The translations under genes were made by a program, and so were the position numbers. The notes under the pieces are model-generated. The model saw only the letters and a list, made by a program, of their open reading frames with translations. It did not search any database and was not told where the DNA came from. Below are positions 7,579 through 16,374 of a stretch of 64,000 nt of DNA, piece by piece (position 1 is the first letter of the stretch; the number at the start of each line of letters is the position of its first letter). This DNA comes from Piscinibacterium candidicorallinum (GTDB lineage Bacteria; Pseudomonadota; Gammaproteobacteria; Burkholderiales; Burkholderiaceae_C): NCBI RefSeq assembly GCF_047549485.1, contig NZ_CP180191.1, positions 2,790,001 through 2,854,000 of the forward strand, in the 5' to 3' direction.

Positions 7579-9474
7579 TCAGCGCAGCACGCTCGCCCAC
7601 AGACTGTTGCGCACCTGCGTGTCGGGCGCGTCGTCCTGCACCCACACCACCACGCCCTGGCCGGCGCGGTTGAAGCCTGCCGCCAGGCTGTTCTTGATGT
7701 CGCCTGCGGCAGCTTCGATCGCGGCCGCTGCCGTCCAGGGCTGCCCCCACTGAAACCGCCTGCCGTAGAGACTGCCCAGCGCGGCCGGGCCTTCGGGCAG
7801 GACGTACAGCAGTGTGGCGTTGCCGCCGTCGTCCAGGCCCAGCTCGACGCCCGTGGCGTTGGTGGCGACCGACTCAGGCACAGAGACGCCGGCACCGGGT
7901 ATGTAGCGCGCAGTCTTGAGCGTGAACAGGCCGCTGGCCCAGCTCATGACGGCGCGACCGTCACTGTTCATGGCCAGCCTGGGGCTGGCCGAAAAGCCGG
8001 CATTGACGTTGCCTGCATCAATCGCCGTCGGCGCCCCCCAGCCCGTGGATGGACTGAAGAGGGCGTAGTACATCGATGTGCCTTGATGCCAGAACGCCAG
8101 GCCGTTGCCGGCGGCATCCATGGCCACCCGGGGTCGTGACTGTGCAATGACCTCGTCCAGCCCGCTCTCGATGCCTTGCGGGGGCTGCCAGCCCGTGGCG
8201 AGGGTGTAGCGGGCCGCCTTGAGGCTGTAGCGGGTGTCGCCTGGGTTGGCCTCGCGCCAGATGGCCAGGGCGGTGCCGTCGGCGCTCAAGGCGACATCGG
8301 CATCGCGTGCAGTCAGGTTGCCACTGGCGTCGACGCGGGCCCAATTGCCCCAGCCCCCCTGCGGCAAGAGCGCGTTGTTGTAGACGTCCGAGCCGGAGAT
8401 CAGCACGCCCACGGCCCCGCTGCCGTCAATCACTGCAGCGGTCAGCGTGCCGCCCGACTGCGTCGGAGGGTAAAAGGGTGCCCCCCAGCCAGCAGCGGCG
8501 CTGAAGCGGCGGGTTTCGAGGTTCGGGCGCAGCCAGGTGGCAACGCCATCAGCGCTAAGCAGCAGCTTGCCCTCAACCAGTGCGGTCAGGCTCGATGACG
8601 TGCTCAGGCCGGGCACCACCACAGCCGCAGCCCAACCCTGGTTCGGCACATACAGGCGCGAGAACACCTTGCGCGTGCTGCCGTTCGGCACACCGTCGGA
8701 CTGCTCCCACAGCACCATGGCATGGCCAGCAGACGAGATTGCAGTGAGCACGCTGGGTTCCGCAAACGGGCTGGTGTCCGACACATTGAAGTCATTGCTG
8801 GACTCCAGCAGCTGCGGTGCGCCCCACTGCGCTGCAACCGGCGCGGCCTCAAAGCTTGCAGTCACGGCGCGTGCGGCGCTGGTGACGACGCTGCACGTGA
8901 CGGTGCTGCCTGAGCATGCGCCCGACCAGCCTGCAAAGCGCTGCCCTGTACCGGGTGTCGCCACCAGGGTGATGGTGGTGCCGGCGCCGAAGTTGGCCGT
9001 GCATGTGCTGCCGCAGTCGATGCCGGCGGGATCTGAGCGCACGCTGCCCGCCCCGACCAGCGTCACGGTGAGTGCGAACTGCGGCGTCTGCGTGGCTGCA
9101 AAGCTGGCGGTGACGTTGCGCGCCCGGTCCATGGCGACGGTGCAGCTGGCCGCGGTGCCGCTGCAGTCGCCCGACCACGAGGAGAAGGTCTGGCCGGAGG
9201 CCGGTGTGGCGGTCAGCACGATCCGGCTGGCCGGATCAAACAACTCGCGGCAATCACTGCCGCAGTCGATACCGGCGGGATTGGAACGCACGACGCCGCT
9301 GCCGCTCACCGTGACCGTGAGGACATTGGGCGCCTGGGGCGGCACCTCGCCGCCGCCCCCGCCACCGCCGCCACATGCGGCAACACACAGTGCCCACACA
9401 GCTGGGGCAACAGTCCGGAGCATGCCGCGATGGGCAGCCTGACGGGTTCGAATCAAAAGCGATGATGTGTGCAT
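7579..9474 (-). CDS. Large lipoprotein with two InlB-B/divergent beta repeats
   Basis: 631 residues. The lipobox is CVAAC near residue 34, followed by a run of eight Gly, typical of surface lipoproteins. Two tandem repeats of about 78 residues (about 50-125 and 130-205) share VxxGxGSVRSDPAGIDCGSxC, TPxxGQxFxxWSG and AxxVTASF, which is the Listeria-Bacteroides type bacterial repeat domain. Residues about 215-631 form repetitive Trp/Gly-rich beta-strand sequence with GWGAP-like blades, probably a propeller. A start at ATG 9423, 17 codons inside, would give a shorter leader. It is first in a minus-strand operon with the gene at 6817. It is probably an outer-membrane or surface lipoprotein; the ligand is unknown. 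Confidence 0.7.
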   Translation of the reverse strand: MHTSSLLIRTRQAAHRGMLRTVAPAVWALCVAACGGGGGGGGEVPPQAPNVLTVTVSGSGVVRSNPAGIDCGSDCRELFDPASRIVLTATPASGQTFSSWSGDCSGTAASCTVAMDRARNVTASFAATQTPQFALTVTLVGAGSVRSDPAGIDCGSTCTANFGAGTTITLVATPGTGQRFAGWSGACSGSTVTCSVVTSAARAVTASFEAAPVAAQWGAPQLLESSNDFNVSDTSPFAEPSVLTAISSAGHAMVLWEQSDGVPNGSTRKVFSRLYVPNQGWAAAVVVPGLSTSSSLTALVEGKLLLSADGVATWLRPNLETRRFSAAAGWGAPFYPPTQSGGTLTAAVIDGSGAVGVLISGSDVYNNALLPQGGWGNWARVDASGNLTARDADVALSADGTALAIWREANPGDTRYSLKAARYTLATGWQPPQGIESGLDEVIAQSRPRVAMDAAGNGLAFWHQGTSMYYALFSPSTGWGAPTAIDAGNVNAGFSASPRLAMNSDGRAVMSWASGLFTLKTARYIPGAGVSVPESVATNATGVELGLDDGGNATLLYVLPEGPAALGSLYGRRFQWGQPWTAAAAIEAAAGDIKNSLAAGFNRAGQGVVVWVQDDAPDTQVRNSLWASVLR

Positions 9475-9566
9475 GGGTATGAGTTCGAGGTTTGGGAGGA
9501 GAGTCAGCGCTTGTGAGGCGGCTGATTGAAGGTTTGGGCGGCGGAGTCAGCGTGCGATCACGCGCT

Positions 9567-9719
9567 TCAGCCGGGTCCGTGGATCGACACCACGGGCGCG
9601 GGTATGCGCCACGCCGGGATCTTGTGGATCCGCTTGGGGCCGTCCTGCATCAGGCCGGCATAGCGTGAATGCCAGCCCGCGCGGAACCACGGCGGTTCAG
9701 GTGCCGTCTCGCCGGGGTG
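9567..9719 (-). other. In-frame open extension downstream of the lipoprotein stop
   Basis: Directly after the TGA of the next entry, the same frame stays open for 50 codons to another TGA. It encodes Trp- and Pro-containing sequence (PPWFRAGWHSRYAGLM) with coding-like composition but no start codon of its own before an internal ATG. It may be the remnant of a longer C-terminus, a read-through extension or chance. Confidence 0.3.
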
Positions 9720-10226
9720 TCAGACGCAGTTGCCCCCGATGTCATAGGTGAGGATGCGCCGGGTCGCGGGGTCGACAATGAAGACGAGGGTGCAGACGGC
9801 CGTGCGGTTGACGCGCTCGTAGCGCTGCACGATGACCGGGCCCTGGCTGCTCTGGCCGATCTCGCTGCCGCGGGCCACGTCAACCGTGTAGTCGGTGCGG
9901 TCGCGCTCGAAGGCATACAGATCCTTGCCGGCCATCGGTATGTCGTTGAAGCTGCGATCCTCGCGCTCCGGGATGCTGACGACCCGCGCCGCCCTGCCGT
10001 ACTTGGCGATGGCCTCGTCGATCGTCTTGCCCACCATGAACTTGGCTTCGATGCCGCGAAACGATGCGTGCCGCAGCAGAGCACGGCGCGTGGCGTAGGA
10101 CGCGTCGCTGACGGCGCAGCCAGCCACCGGGACCAGCGCAACCAGTGCGATCGCCTCGGCTGCCCGTTTCGGGACATGGCGGCGCGCGTTGAGCGATTCG
10201 CGCTCAGTCGGTGCAATACGGTTCAT
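9720..10226 (-). CDS. Small lipoprotein, SmpA/OmlA-like in outline
   Basis: 168 residues from ATG 10226; the frame extends 42 codons further, but the charged N-terminus plus hydrophobic stretch and lipobox VAGC (Cys near residue 37) fit the shorter start better. The mature region contains FMVGKTIDEAIAKYG, a motif style seen in SmpA/BamE-type folds where a short helix precedes beta strands. Two Cys near the end (VCTLVF and GGNCV) may form a disulfide. It probably sits in the outer membrane facing the periplasm. It is followed by another lipoprotein gene on the same strand. The function is not known. Confidence 0.6.
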   Translation of the reverse strand: MNRIAPTERESLNARRHVPKRAAEAIALVALVPVAGCAVSDASYATRRALLRHASFRGIEAKFMVGKTIDEAIAKYGRAARVVSIPEREDRSFNDIPMAGKDLYAFERDRTDYTVDVARGSEIGQSSQGPVIVQRYERVNRTAVCTLVFIVDPATRRILTYDIGGNCV

Positions 10227-10362
10227 CGCAGTCGAGCCGGTAAGGATGAGATCGGGCAACTCGGCACGGCGCACGGCGGCGTTGATCGAGCCCTGAGCGC
10301 AGCCAGTCCGCGCGAGATCGACCCCGCCGGCCGCGTTGGAACTGCACAGCATGGCGGCACCC

Positions 10363-10680
10363 TCACTTGCGCTGGCAGATGGGCGGATTCACCATGCCCA
10401 GCGTCAGCAGGTTGCCGCCATTGACCGTGCAGCTGTATTCCTTGCCATCCTTGCCGCGGAGCACTGCGTAGGTATTGGTGCCGGAGGCTGTTCTGGACAC
10501 GAGCTTCAGCTCGCCGGCGGGCACACCCAGCACACCGGCAGACTCGGACACCACGCGCTCATCGCTCAGCAGATTGGTCTTCTCAGCGACCGTGCCGCAC
10601 CCCAGTACGGGCAGCAACAAGAGCACGGCGGCGGCCTGCTTGAGGGTACGGCGACTGACATCGAGGTAGGCGTAGTTCAA
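10363..10680 (-). CDS. Small lipoprotein of unknown function
   Basis: 105 residues. The signal peptide (residues 12-27) ends in lipobox VLGC with Cys near residue 28. The mature part is 77 residues with two Cys (YSCTVNGG and PPICQ) that could pair. The start ATG overlaps the stop codon of the DoxX gene by four bases (ATGA), so the two are translationally coupled. The domain resembles short uncharacterised Burkholderiales lipoproteins; the sequence shows no catalytic motif. Confidence 0.65.
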   Translation of the reverse strand: MNYAYLDVSRRTLKQAAAVLLLLPVLGCGTVAEKTNLLSDERVVSESAGVLGVPAGELKLVSRTASGTNTYAVLRGKDGKEYSCTVNGGNLLTLGMVNPPICQRK

Positions 10681-11123
10681 GAGCTTGATCCTTCTGGGTT
10701 CGAAAAGTGGCTGTCAGAGGTGGAGACGGGGTCACAGTCTTGCCAGGCGAGCAGCAGCAGGCTGAGCACCAGCAGCACGGAATATTCGGCACCATTTCGC
10801 CCTAGCCCGACGACGAACCAGCCTGCCTTGGCGTGCACGAGCGCGATGCCCATCAGGTAGAGCAGTGCGCTTGCAACGCAGATCACGCGCGTGCCCTTGC
10901 CGAGCATGAGCAGAATTGGGCCGACGATCTCGAACAGGGTGATGCACCAGGCCAGCACGGGGCCGAGCGGCCACCCGCCAGCCGTCAGCCAGGCGCCGAA
11001 GGGCGTGACCGAGTCCGTGGCCCAACGCGCAATCCCATGGATCGCAATCAAGCCGGCCAGTCCAACCCGCATGAGGATCCAGGCCAGGCGACTGCGTGGG
11101 AGCGTGGTCGGCGGCAGTGACAT
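10677..11123 (-). CDS. DoxX-family membrane protein
   Basis: 148 residues from ATG 11123; a longer reading from 11228 would add a non-conserved N-terminus. Four hydrophobic helices are visible (about 15-32, 52-72, 78-95 and 110-128), with the DoxX-type pattern of a Gly-rich first helix (RVGLAGLIAIHGIARW) and FEIVGPILLMLGKGTR in the middle. DoxX proteins are small inner-membrane subunits linked to quinone/redox or thiol-stress systems. The gene is divergent from the LysR regulator at 11256, which may control it, and is coupled to the lipoprotein gene behind it. Confidence 0.75.
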   Translation of the reverse strand: MSLPPTTLPRSRLAWILMRVGLAGLIAIHGIARWATDSVTPFGAWLTAGGWPLGPVLAWCITLFEIVGPILLMLGKGTRVICVASALLYLMGIALVHAKAGWFVVGLGRNGAEYSVLLVLSLLLLAWQDCDPVSTSDSHFSNPEGSSS

Positions 11124-11255
11124 CGCGAAGAACTTGCTCAAGGTAAATTGCCTCACAGGCCTAGGAATTTGCAGCCTCTTGGCGGCTGAGAAAGTGTTTC
11201 CCAGACTGCATATCCCAAGCAAACTCAAGTTCTTGGCGCTGAGGCCTAAAGGAAC

Positions 11256-12197
11256 TTGGCCTCAACCCTTTTCGATCTGCACGCCGTGGACAAGAAAACC
11301 CTGCCTCCCCTGCCCGCGCTTCGAGCCTTCGAAGCTGCAGCGCGACACATGAGCTTCTCGCGCGCCGGAACGGAGCTCCATGTCACCGCGGCAGCCATCA
11401 GTCACCAGATCAAGCTGCTTGAACGCTGGCTCGGCGTGCCGCTGTTCGCTCGACGGCCGAACGGCGTCGTCCTGACGGCGGCGGGCAGCGACTACGCACT
11501 TCGCTTGCGTGACGTGTTCGACCGACTGCTGCTCACCAGCCGCGCGCTGCGCGATCACCAGGCACGACCGGTGGTCCGGATCCGGTGCCAGTTCAGCGTG
11601 GCCGCGATGTGGTTGACCTCGCGCGTGGCCACCCTGGCACGTGAACGGCCCGATCTCGAGATCCGCTTGATCGCGGCAGAGCACCGCGCCACCGGTCCAC
11701 TCGGCGCCGACATTGCCATCTACTTTCCACGCAGCGAGCTGCCGCGGCACACGCAGCATCTGCTGTTCCCTGGACGGTTCAGGGCCTTTGCCGCCCCGTC
11801 GCTGGTCGGACGAGGCGCTTTGCCCCGCCCGGCTGAAGTTGCCACGTTGCCGCTCCTGCACCTCGCCGTGGAGGAGAAGGGCTGGACGTCTCCGGGATTT
11901 GCGGAATGGTTCGAGGAGGCGGGCGTGGAGGTGGCATCGCCCCTACCCGGATTGCGCTTCAACCTCGCACATCTGGCGACGCAGGCCGCCACGCTCGGCA
12001 CGGGCGTGGCGCTGCTGCCAGACAACCTGTGTGTGGATGCGCAGCGGCAGGGACTGCTCGTCGCCTTGCCCGGCCCGGCGCTGCCCGCGCCGCTGCCTTT
12101 CATGTTGATGTGCCGGGACACTCCGGAGGAACCGGTCGCGTGGGTCCGTGATGCGCTGCTCGCCGCGGCGGCGTCGCAGACGCGGCTGGTCGAATAG
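11256..12197 (+). CDS. LysR-family transcriptional regulator (GcvA-like)
   Basis: Up to 313 residues. Residues about 15-75 form the LysR winged helix-turn-helix (LPALRAFEAAARHMSFSRAG, then TAAAISHQIKLLE, then PLFARRPNGVVLT). The rest is a periplasmic-binding-like effector domain (GADIAIYFPRSELP, LATQAATLGTGVALLP). The pattern is that of the GcvA/AmpR-like branch. The start is uncertain: TTG 11256 has AAAGGAA too close, and GTG 11286 lacks a clear site. It is divergent from the DoxX/lipoprotein genes across about 130 bases, the usual arrangement for a regulator and its target. The co-inducer is unknown. Confidence 0.85.
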   Translation: MASTLFDLHAVDKKTLPPLPALRAFEAAARHMSFSRAGTELHVTAAAISHQIKLLERWLGVPLFARRPNGVVLTAAGSDYALRLRDVFDRLLLTSRALRDHQARPVVRIRCQFSVAAMWLTSRVATLARERPDLEIRLIAAEHRATGPLGADIAIYFPRSELPRHTQHLLFPGRFRAFAAPSLVGRGALPRPAEVATLPLLHLAVEEKGWTSPGFAEWFEEAGVEVASPLPGLRFNLAHLATQAATLGTGVALLPDNLCVDAQRQGLLVALPGPALPAPLPFMLMCRDTPEEPVAWVRDALLAAAASQTRLVE

Positions 12198-12491
12198 GCC
12201 GCGTGCCCATGGCAGGCGGAGTCTGGGCTCGCGCCACCGGTCATCCGCGCTGAGCGCCGCGTCGGCGCGGTGGTGGATTCAGCGCCTGCTCATCCACGCC
12301 GGCCCTCACGCCTGCTGGCCGGGCCGCGTGCACGCAGTAGGTCGCCCGCATCAGGCACATTGCCGCGAATGCTGTCCGCTTGTCTGGCGCTGGAGGCGGG
12401 GTTTCAGCCGGCACCGCTTGCTGCCGCCGGGAGGTGGAGCCGGGCGAGGCCGAGCACTGCTTGGCCCCGGCGGAACGACGAGCGCCTCTAA

Positions 12492-12577
12492 GCGCGAGGC
12501 CCCGGCGCCCCTAGATCGCTTGTCTGGCGCGGCTCTCCAGACACTTTGGCCTGAAGAGGCGCATGAAAGCTGGGGCT
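12492..12577 (+). repeat. Dispersed intergenic repeat, copy D
   Basis: This is the fullest copy. It starts GCGCGAGGCCCC, continues through TGTCTGGCGCGGCTCTCCAG and ACACTTTGGCCTGAAG, and ends CGCATGAAAGCTGGGGCT. It shares its left part with copy A, its centre with copy C and its right end with copy B. Confidence 0.65.
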
Positions 12578-12621
12578 TGCGAGCCGCACCCGGGCGTCGA
12601 ATGCCACGCCAGAAATGAACA

Positions 12622-12641
12622 CGGCGGCCCGCAGGCCGCCG
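12622..12641 (-). terminator. GC-rich hairpin after the chemoreceptor gene
   Basis: A perfect 8-bp stem CGGCGGCC/GGCCGCCG with loop CGCA lies 46 bases beyond the stop at 12687 on the minus strand. A weak T-containing stretch follows. The stem is almost the same as the terminator at 16327-16352. Confidence 0.5.
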
Positions 12642-12686
12642 TATGGTGCACTTTTGGCGCGCTGGGCTGGACGGTATGCAGCTGCC

Positions 12687-14243
12687 CTAGCCGCGCTGCA
12701 ACTTGAACAGGCTGACCGACTGCAGGAGTGTGGCGGCCTGATTGCGCAGGTCGGCGGTGGCGCCGGTGGCTTCCTCGACCAGCTCGGTGTTCTTCTGGGT
12801 GGTGTGCTCGAGCGCACCGACGCTGTCATTGATGAGATTGACCTCACGCGCCTGCTCGCGCAGCGTGCCGGCCACCTCCTGCACGAGCGTGTCCACGCTG
12901 CGCACGCTGGTGAGGATCTTGCCCATGGTGTCGCCCGCATGACGCACCAGATCTGTACCCGTGCCGACGCGTTCCACACTCTCGGTGATCAGCGTCTTGA
13001 TCTCGCTTGCGGCATGCGCAGAGCGCTGCGCCAGGTTTCTGACTTCCCCGGCCACCACGGCAAAGCCCTTGCCCTGCTCGCCGGCGCGCGCCGCCTCAAC
13101 GCTGGCGTTCAGGGCCAGGATGTTGGTCTGGAAGGCAATGGAGTCGATCGTGCCGATGATCTCGCAGATCTTCTGCGCCGAGGTGTTGATTTCGTCCATG
13201 GTGCGAACCACATCGCTCACTGTGGTTCCGCCCTGTTCGGCCACTGCGGTGGCGTCCTTGGACAGTGCGCTTGCGCGCTCGACGCTGCTGGCGCTGGTGT
13301 TGGCGGTGGCATGAATCTGTGCCACTGCGCCAGCGGTCTGCTGGACGCTGTCGGATTGCTGATCCGTGCGAGCAGCGAGGGCTTCGTTCCCCGAGGCGAT
13401 GCCGTCGATCCGGGTGCTCATGGATTCCACGCCGGAACGGATCTGTCCCACCAGATTGGCCAGTTCGGCACGCATGTGTGCCATGGCGGCCACGAGGCTG
13501 GTGGTGTCGCCCGGACGGACAACGACTTCGCGCGTCAGATCGCCCTCGGCAATTGCATGCGCGATCGCTGCAACGTCCGCTGGCTCACCACCGATCTGCC
13601 GGGTCAGCTGGCGCACCACCATGGCGGCGGCGGCCACGCCAATCAAGATGCTCAAGCCCGTCAAGACCAGCACGAGGGTCTGCATCCATTGGGCAATCCC
13701 GAGCGCCTGCTGGTTGGTGTCGTTCAGTGAGGTGGTCTGCCATTCGATCTGGTCCGCCACGCGGTCCAGAAACTGATTGCGGCGCGGGATGACTTCATCA
13801 GTGAGCAGATCCACGGCTTCGCTCAGCCGGGTCTGCTGGATCAGCGCGCCGATCTTGTCGACGCTCTGCAGGAACGGGACCACGCTGGCCTGCACCGCCT
13901 GGAAACGCTTGCGTCCATCTTCGTGGTGCTGGGAAGCCTCGAACTCGCGCAGCTGCTCCGTGAGCTCCTTGCGCAGCGTGCCGATGAGCGCCAGGGTCTT
14001 TTCGCGCTCGCCCTCGGACTTCACGATCATCGCGTGCCGCGTCTCGAGCGACATCATGATCACGGTGCGGCGAATCTCGGCAATGGCCAGAATCTGCGGC
14101 GTGAAGTGGTTGGTGACGTCGCCAATCGCGCCGCGAATATGGTGGACCTTCACGGCAATCATCAAGGCAGAAATAACGCCCAGCGCAATGACGACGCCGA
14201 AGGCCAGCCACAGCCGGCGCTTGACAGTGAGTTTGCTTGACAT
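12687..14243 (-). CDS. Methyl-accepting chemotaxis protein
   Basis: 518 residues from ATG 14243, preceded by AAGGGGAA six bases upstream (ten further codons are open). TM1 is at about 8-30 and a periplasmic four-helix-bundle-type domain at about 31-185. TM2 is at about 187-210 (LVLVLTGLSILIGVAAAAMVV), then HAMP with GGEPADVAAIAHAIAEGDLT. The signalling domain has its hairpin tip at IDSIAFQTNILALNASVEAARAGEQGKGFAVV (given in two parts: IDSIAFQTNILALNAS, then VEAARAGEQGKGFAVV). It ends without a CheR-binding pentapeptide. Its signalling domain is more diverged from the other three short receptors here than they are from each other. A sigma-28-spaced promoter is seen upstream. Confidence 0.93.
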   Translation of the reverse strand: MSSKLTVKRRLWLAFGVVIALGVISALMIAVKVHHIRGAIGDVTNHFTPQILAIAEIRRTVIMMSLETRHAMIVKSEGEREKTLALIGTLRKELTEQLREFEASQHHEDGRKRFQAVQASVVPFLQSVDKIGALIQQTRLSEAVDLLTDEVIPRRNQFLDRVADQIEWQTTSLNDTNQQALGIAQWMQTLVLVLTGLSILIGVAAAAMVVRQLTRQIGGEPADVAAIAHAIAEGDLTREVVVRPGDTTSLVAAMAHMRAELANLVGQIRSGVESMSTRIDGIASGNEALAARTDQQSDSVQQTAGAVAQIHATANTSASSVERASALSKDATAVAEQGGTTVSDVVRTMDEINTSAQKICEIIGTIDSIAFQTNILALNASVEAARAGEQGKGFAVVAGEVRNLAQRSAHAASEIKTLITESVERVGTGTDLVRHAGDTMGKILTSVRSVDTLVQEVAGTLREQAREVNLINDSVGALEHTTQKNTELVEEATGATADLRNQAATLLQSVSLFKLQRG

Positions 14244-14328
14244 GGCGTGTTCCCCTTGGATGCTGGACCGCACGCGTCTTTCGGATCCATGCGGCCAGCT
14301 CGCACGGTAGTGCCGGTGTCATGGACAC

Positions 14329-14355
14329 ATTGCGACAGAAAGAGCGCAAGTTTCA
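14329..14355 (-). promoter_or_regulatory. Possible flagellar sigma-28-type promoter of the chemoreceptor at 12687
   Basis: Read on the minus strand this is TGAA, 15 bases, GTCGCAAT. The same GTCGCAAT with a TAAA 15 bases upstream occurs before the chemoreceptor at 16375. The spacing is that of FliA promoters, but the -10 differs from GCCGATAA at several positions. Confidence 0.4.
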
Positions 14356-14486
14356 GGGCATTTCACAATCGATCTACACCAGCCATGGGCAGGTGCATGT
14401 CGCAATGGCAAACGGACGACAACCCACCGCCCTGCACCATCACGTTGTGGCATCAGGTACCACAGCGAGTACACGCGCCCTTGGTG

Positions 14487-14518
14487 CAACAACGGCGGCC
14501 CAGAGACCGCCGTTGTTG
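14487..14518. terminator. Perfect 12-bp hairpin between two chemoreceptor genes
   Basis: CAACAACGGCGG pairs with CCGCCGTTGTTG around an 8-base loop. It lies 37 bases past the stop of the chemoreceptor gene at 14555 (minus strand). No long T run follows, so it is a terminator or transcript-stabilising hairpin. The rest of the 311-base gap holds only the promoter listed above. Confidence 0.5.
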
Positions 14519-14554
14519 CTTGAACGTGCTTTGACGTAAGCGAGTGCTGCAGCC

Positions 14555-16099
14555 TTACGCGCGCTGCAGGCGGAAGTTGCCCACCACTTCGCCCAGCTGC
14601 ACGGCCTGGGCCTTGAGGCTTTCGGCCGCTGCGGCGGATTGCTCCACCAGCGCAGCGTTCTGCTGAGTCATCTGGTCCAGCTGGCCCACGGCCTGGTTCA
14701 CCTGCGTAATGCCCGAGGCCTGCTCCGTGGTGGACGCGGTGATCTCGCCGATCATGTCGGTGACGCGCTGCACGCTGGCGACGATCTCGTTCATGGTGGC
14801 GCCGGCTTGTTCGACCAGCTGGCTGCCAGTCTCGACCTTCTCGGCGCTGGCGCCAATCAGCGTCTTGATCTCCTTGGCGGCTTCAGCACTGCGGCCGGCC
14901 AGATTACGTACTTCACTGGCCACCACGGCGAAACCGCGGCCCTGTTCGCCGGCGCGTGCGGCTTCCACAGACGCGTTCAAGGCCAGGATGTTGGTCTGGA
15001 AGGCAATGCCGTCGATGACGCCGATGATCTCGCTGATCTTGCGGCTAGCTGTGCTGATGTCACTCATGGTGTGGACGACCTTGCCGACCACGTCCCCGCC
15101 CTGCTGGGCGACAGAAGACGCGCTGGCTGCCAGCTGACTGGCGGTGCGGGCGGCCTCGGCGTTCTGGTTCACGGTTTGCGAGAGCTGGGCCATGGAGGCT
15201 GCGGTCTGCTGCAGATTGCTGGCGGCCTGTTCAGTGCGGCCGGAGAGGTCCTGGTTGCCCACGGCCACTTCACTGGAGGCGGTCCGGATGGATTCAGACG
15301 TTTGCGCCAACTGGCTGACGATGTCGTGCAGATTGCTGCGCATCTGCGCAAGGTCCTGCATCAAGCCCTTGAACTCGGTGGGGGCGTCGGTCTCGACCGT
15401 GCCGGCCAGGTTCCCCTGCGCAATTTCGCGTACGGCGCCTGCCGCCTGATTGACCGGGCGCAGAACGGCGCGGGTCAGACCCACGCCAACCACCGCGCCA
15501 ATGACCATAGAGATGATCAGCAAGGCCACGGACATCGCCTGACTGGCATCAATGTCTTTCTGCGCTTGTTCGCTGAGCTTCTTGGTACGGGTCCCCTGAT
15601 ATTCACCCAATGCTCGGCTGGCAACCAGGTACTGCGCCGTCACGTCCTTGAAGGGCCCGGCGCCCAACTCGCGGGCAGTAGCGAAGTCGCCGGCCTCCAC
15701 CGCAGCCTGGATCTTGGCGCGCACCGCATGCCAGGCGGTACGTCGCTCGCCCAGGGTGGCGACGAGCTTCTTGGCCTCGGGATCGGTCTCGATCTCGTTG
15801 AAGCGCTTTTGCACGGCCGTCACGTTTTGCGTCACCTCGGCAATCAGCGGTTTGAGGTGGTTGTAGGTCTCCGCGCTGCCGGCCATGGCGATGGTGGTCC
15901 AGCGGTCGCTGTTCATGACAATGCCGCGGTCCCAGGCCTCTGCCGCGTCATCACGTTCTCGCTGTGCGCCCACCAATTCCGTGATCAGCAGCTCCAGCTG
16001 GTGCTTCTGATAGATGGCAATACCCGTAATGACGAGCGACGTGGCGACGACGGCCAGCATGGCGACCGCAATGCGCGCTCGGATGGAGAATCGATTCAT
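14555..16099 (-). CDS. Methyl-accepting chemotaxis protein
   Basis: 514 residues, with AGGGAT seven bases before ATG 16099. TM1 is at about 10-30, a four-helix-bundle-type periplasmic ligand domain at about 31-188, TM2 at about 190-212, and HAMP after it (RPVNQAAGAVREIAQGNLAGTV). The signalling domain has hairpin tip GVIDGIAFQTNILALNAS near residue 365. There is no C-terminal pentapeptide. The signalling domain is nearly identical to those of the receptors at 16375 and 53807, and 15026-15170 is almost base-identical to 54279-54423. It probably joins mixed arrays with CheA/CheW encoded elsewhere. Confidence 0.94.
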   Translation of the reverse strand: MNRFSIRARIAVAMLAVVATSLVITGIAIYQKHQLELLITELVGAQRERDDAAEAWDRGIVMNSDRWTTIAMAGSAETYNHLKPLIAEVTQNVTAVQKRFNEIETDPEAKKLVATLGERRTAWHAVRAKIQAAVEAGDFATARELGAGPFKDVTAQYLVASRALGEYQGTRTKKLSEQAQKDIDASQAMSVALLIISMVIGAVVGVGLTRAVLRPVNQAAGAVREIAQGNLAGTVETDAPTEFKGLMQDLAQMRSNLHDIVSQLAQTSESIRTASSEVAVGNQDLSGRTEQAASNLQQTAASMAQLSQTVNQNAEAARTASQLAASASSVAQQGGDVVGKVVHTMSDISTASRKISEIIGVIDGIAFQTNILALNASVEAARAGEQGRGFAVVASEVRNLAGRSAEAAKEIKTLIGASAEKVETGSQLVEQAGATMNEIVASVQRVTDMIGEITASTTEQASGITQVNQAVGQLDQMTQQNAALVEQSAAAAESLKAQAVQLGEVVGNFRLQRA

Positions 16100-16326
16100 G
16101 GCGTGATCCCTACAGCAATGGATGGTTTGAGACTCCGATCATCCGATGCAAGCGCAAGTGTCAATGCAACGAAAAGCGCAATTGCGCTGCCGCATTTGGG
16201 ATCCACCTGTACAGGACAACGCGCGCCGCCTGAGCCCGCGACCGCTTTGCAGCTCAGGCGCGTGCGGGGTCCCGGCAGCAGCGATCACCCAAGCACGGTT
16301 GAAGCAAGCGAGAGCAGCCCGTACAC

Positions 16327-16352
16327 AAAAAAGGGCGGCCCGCAGGCCGCCC
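16327..16352 (-). terminator. Rho-independent terminator of the chemoreceptor at 16375
   Basis: On the minus strand GGGCGGCC, loop TGCG, GGCCGCCC is followed by six T residues, 23 bases after the stop codon. This is a classical intrinsic terminator. Confidence 0.88.
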
Positions 16353-16374
16353 AATCCCCTCGCATTGATCTTGT

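Larger units (their letters stand above)
12198..12686. other. Gene-free region with two repeat segments
   Basis: No credible gene in 489 bases. Bases 12370-12432 resemble 2100-2165 (GGCGGGGTTTC, GCTTGCTGCCGCCGG). The hairpin repeat follows at 12492-12577, then a GC-rich hairpin before the chemoreceptor stop. Confidence 0.5.

Noticed and set aside
9430..9460. GGTTCGAATC resembling a tRNA T-loop
   Set aside because: No acceptor stem or anticodon arm can be drawn around it, and it lies at the 5' end of the lipoprotein gene.
16130..16230. FliA-type promoter before the chemoreceptor at 14555
   Set aside because: No TAAA-like box at 15 bases from a GCCGATAA- or GTCGCAAT-like element could be found in its upstream region.
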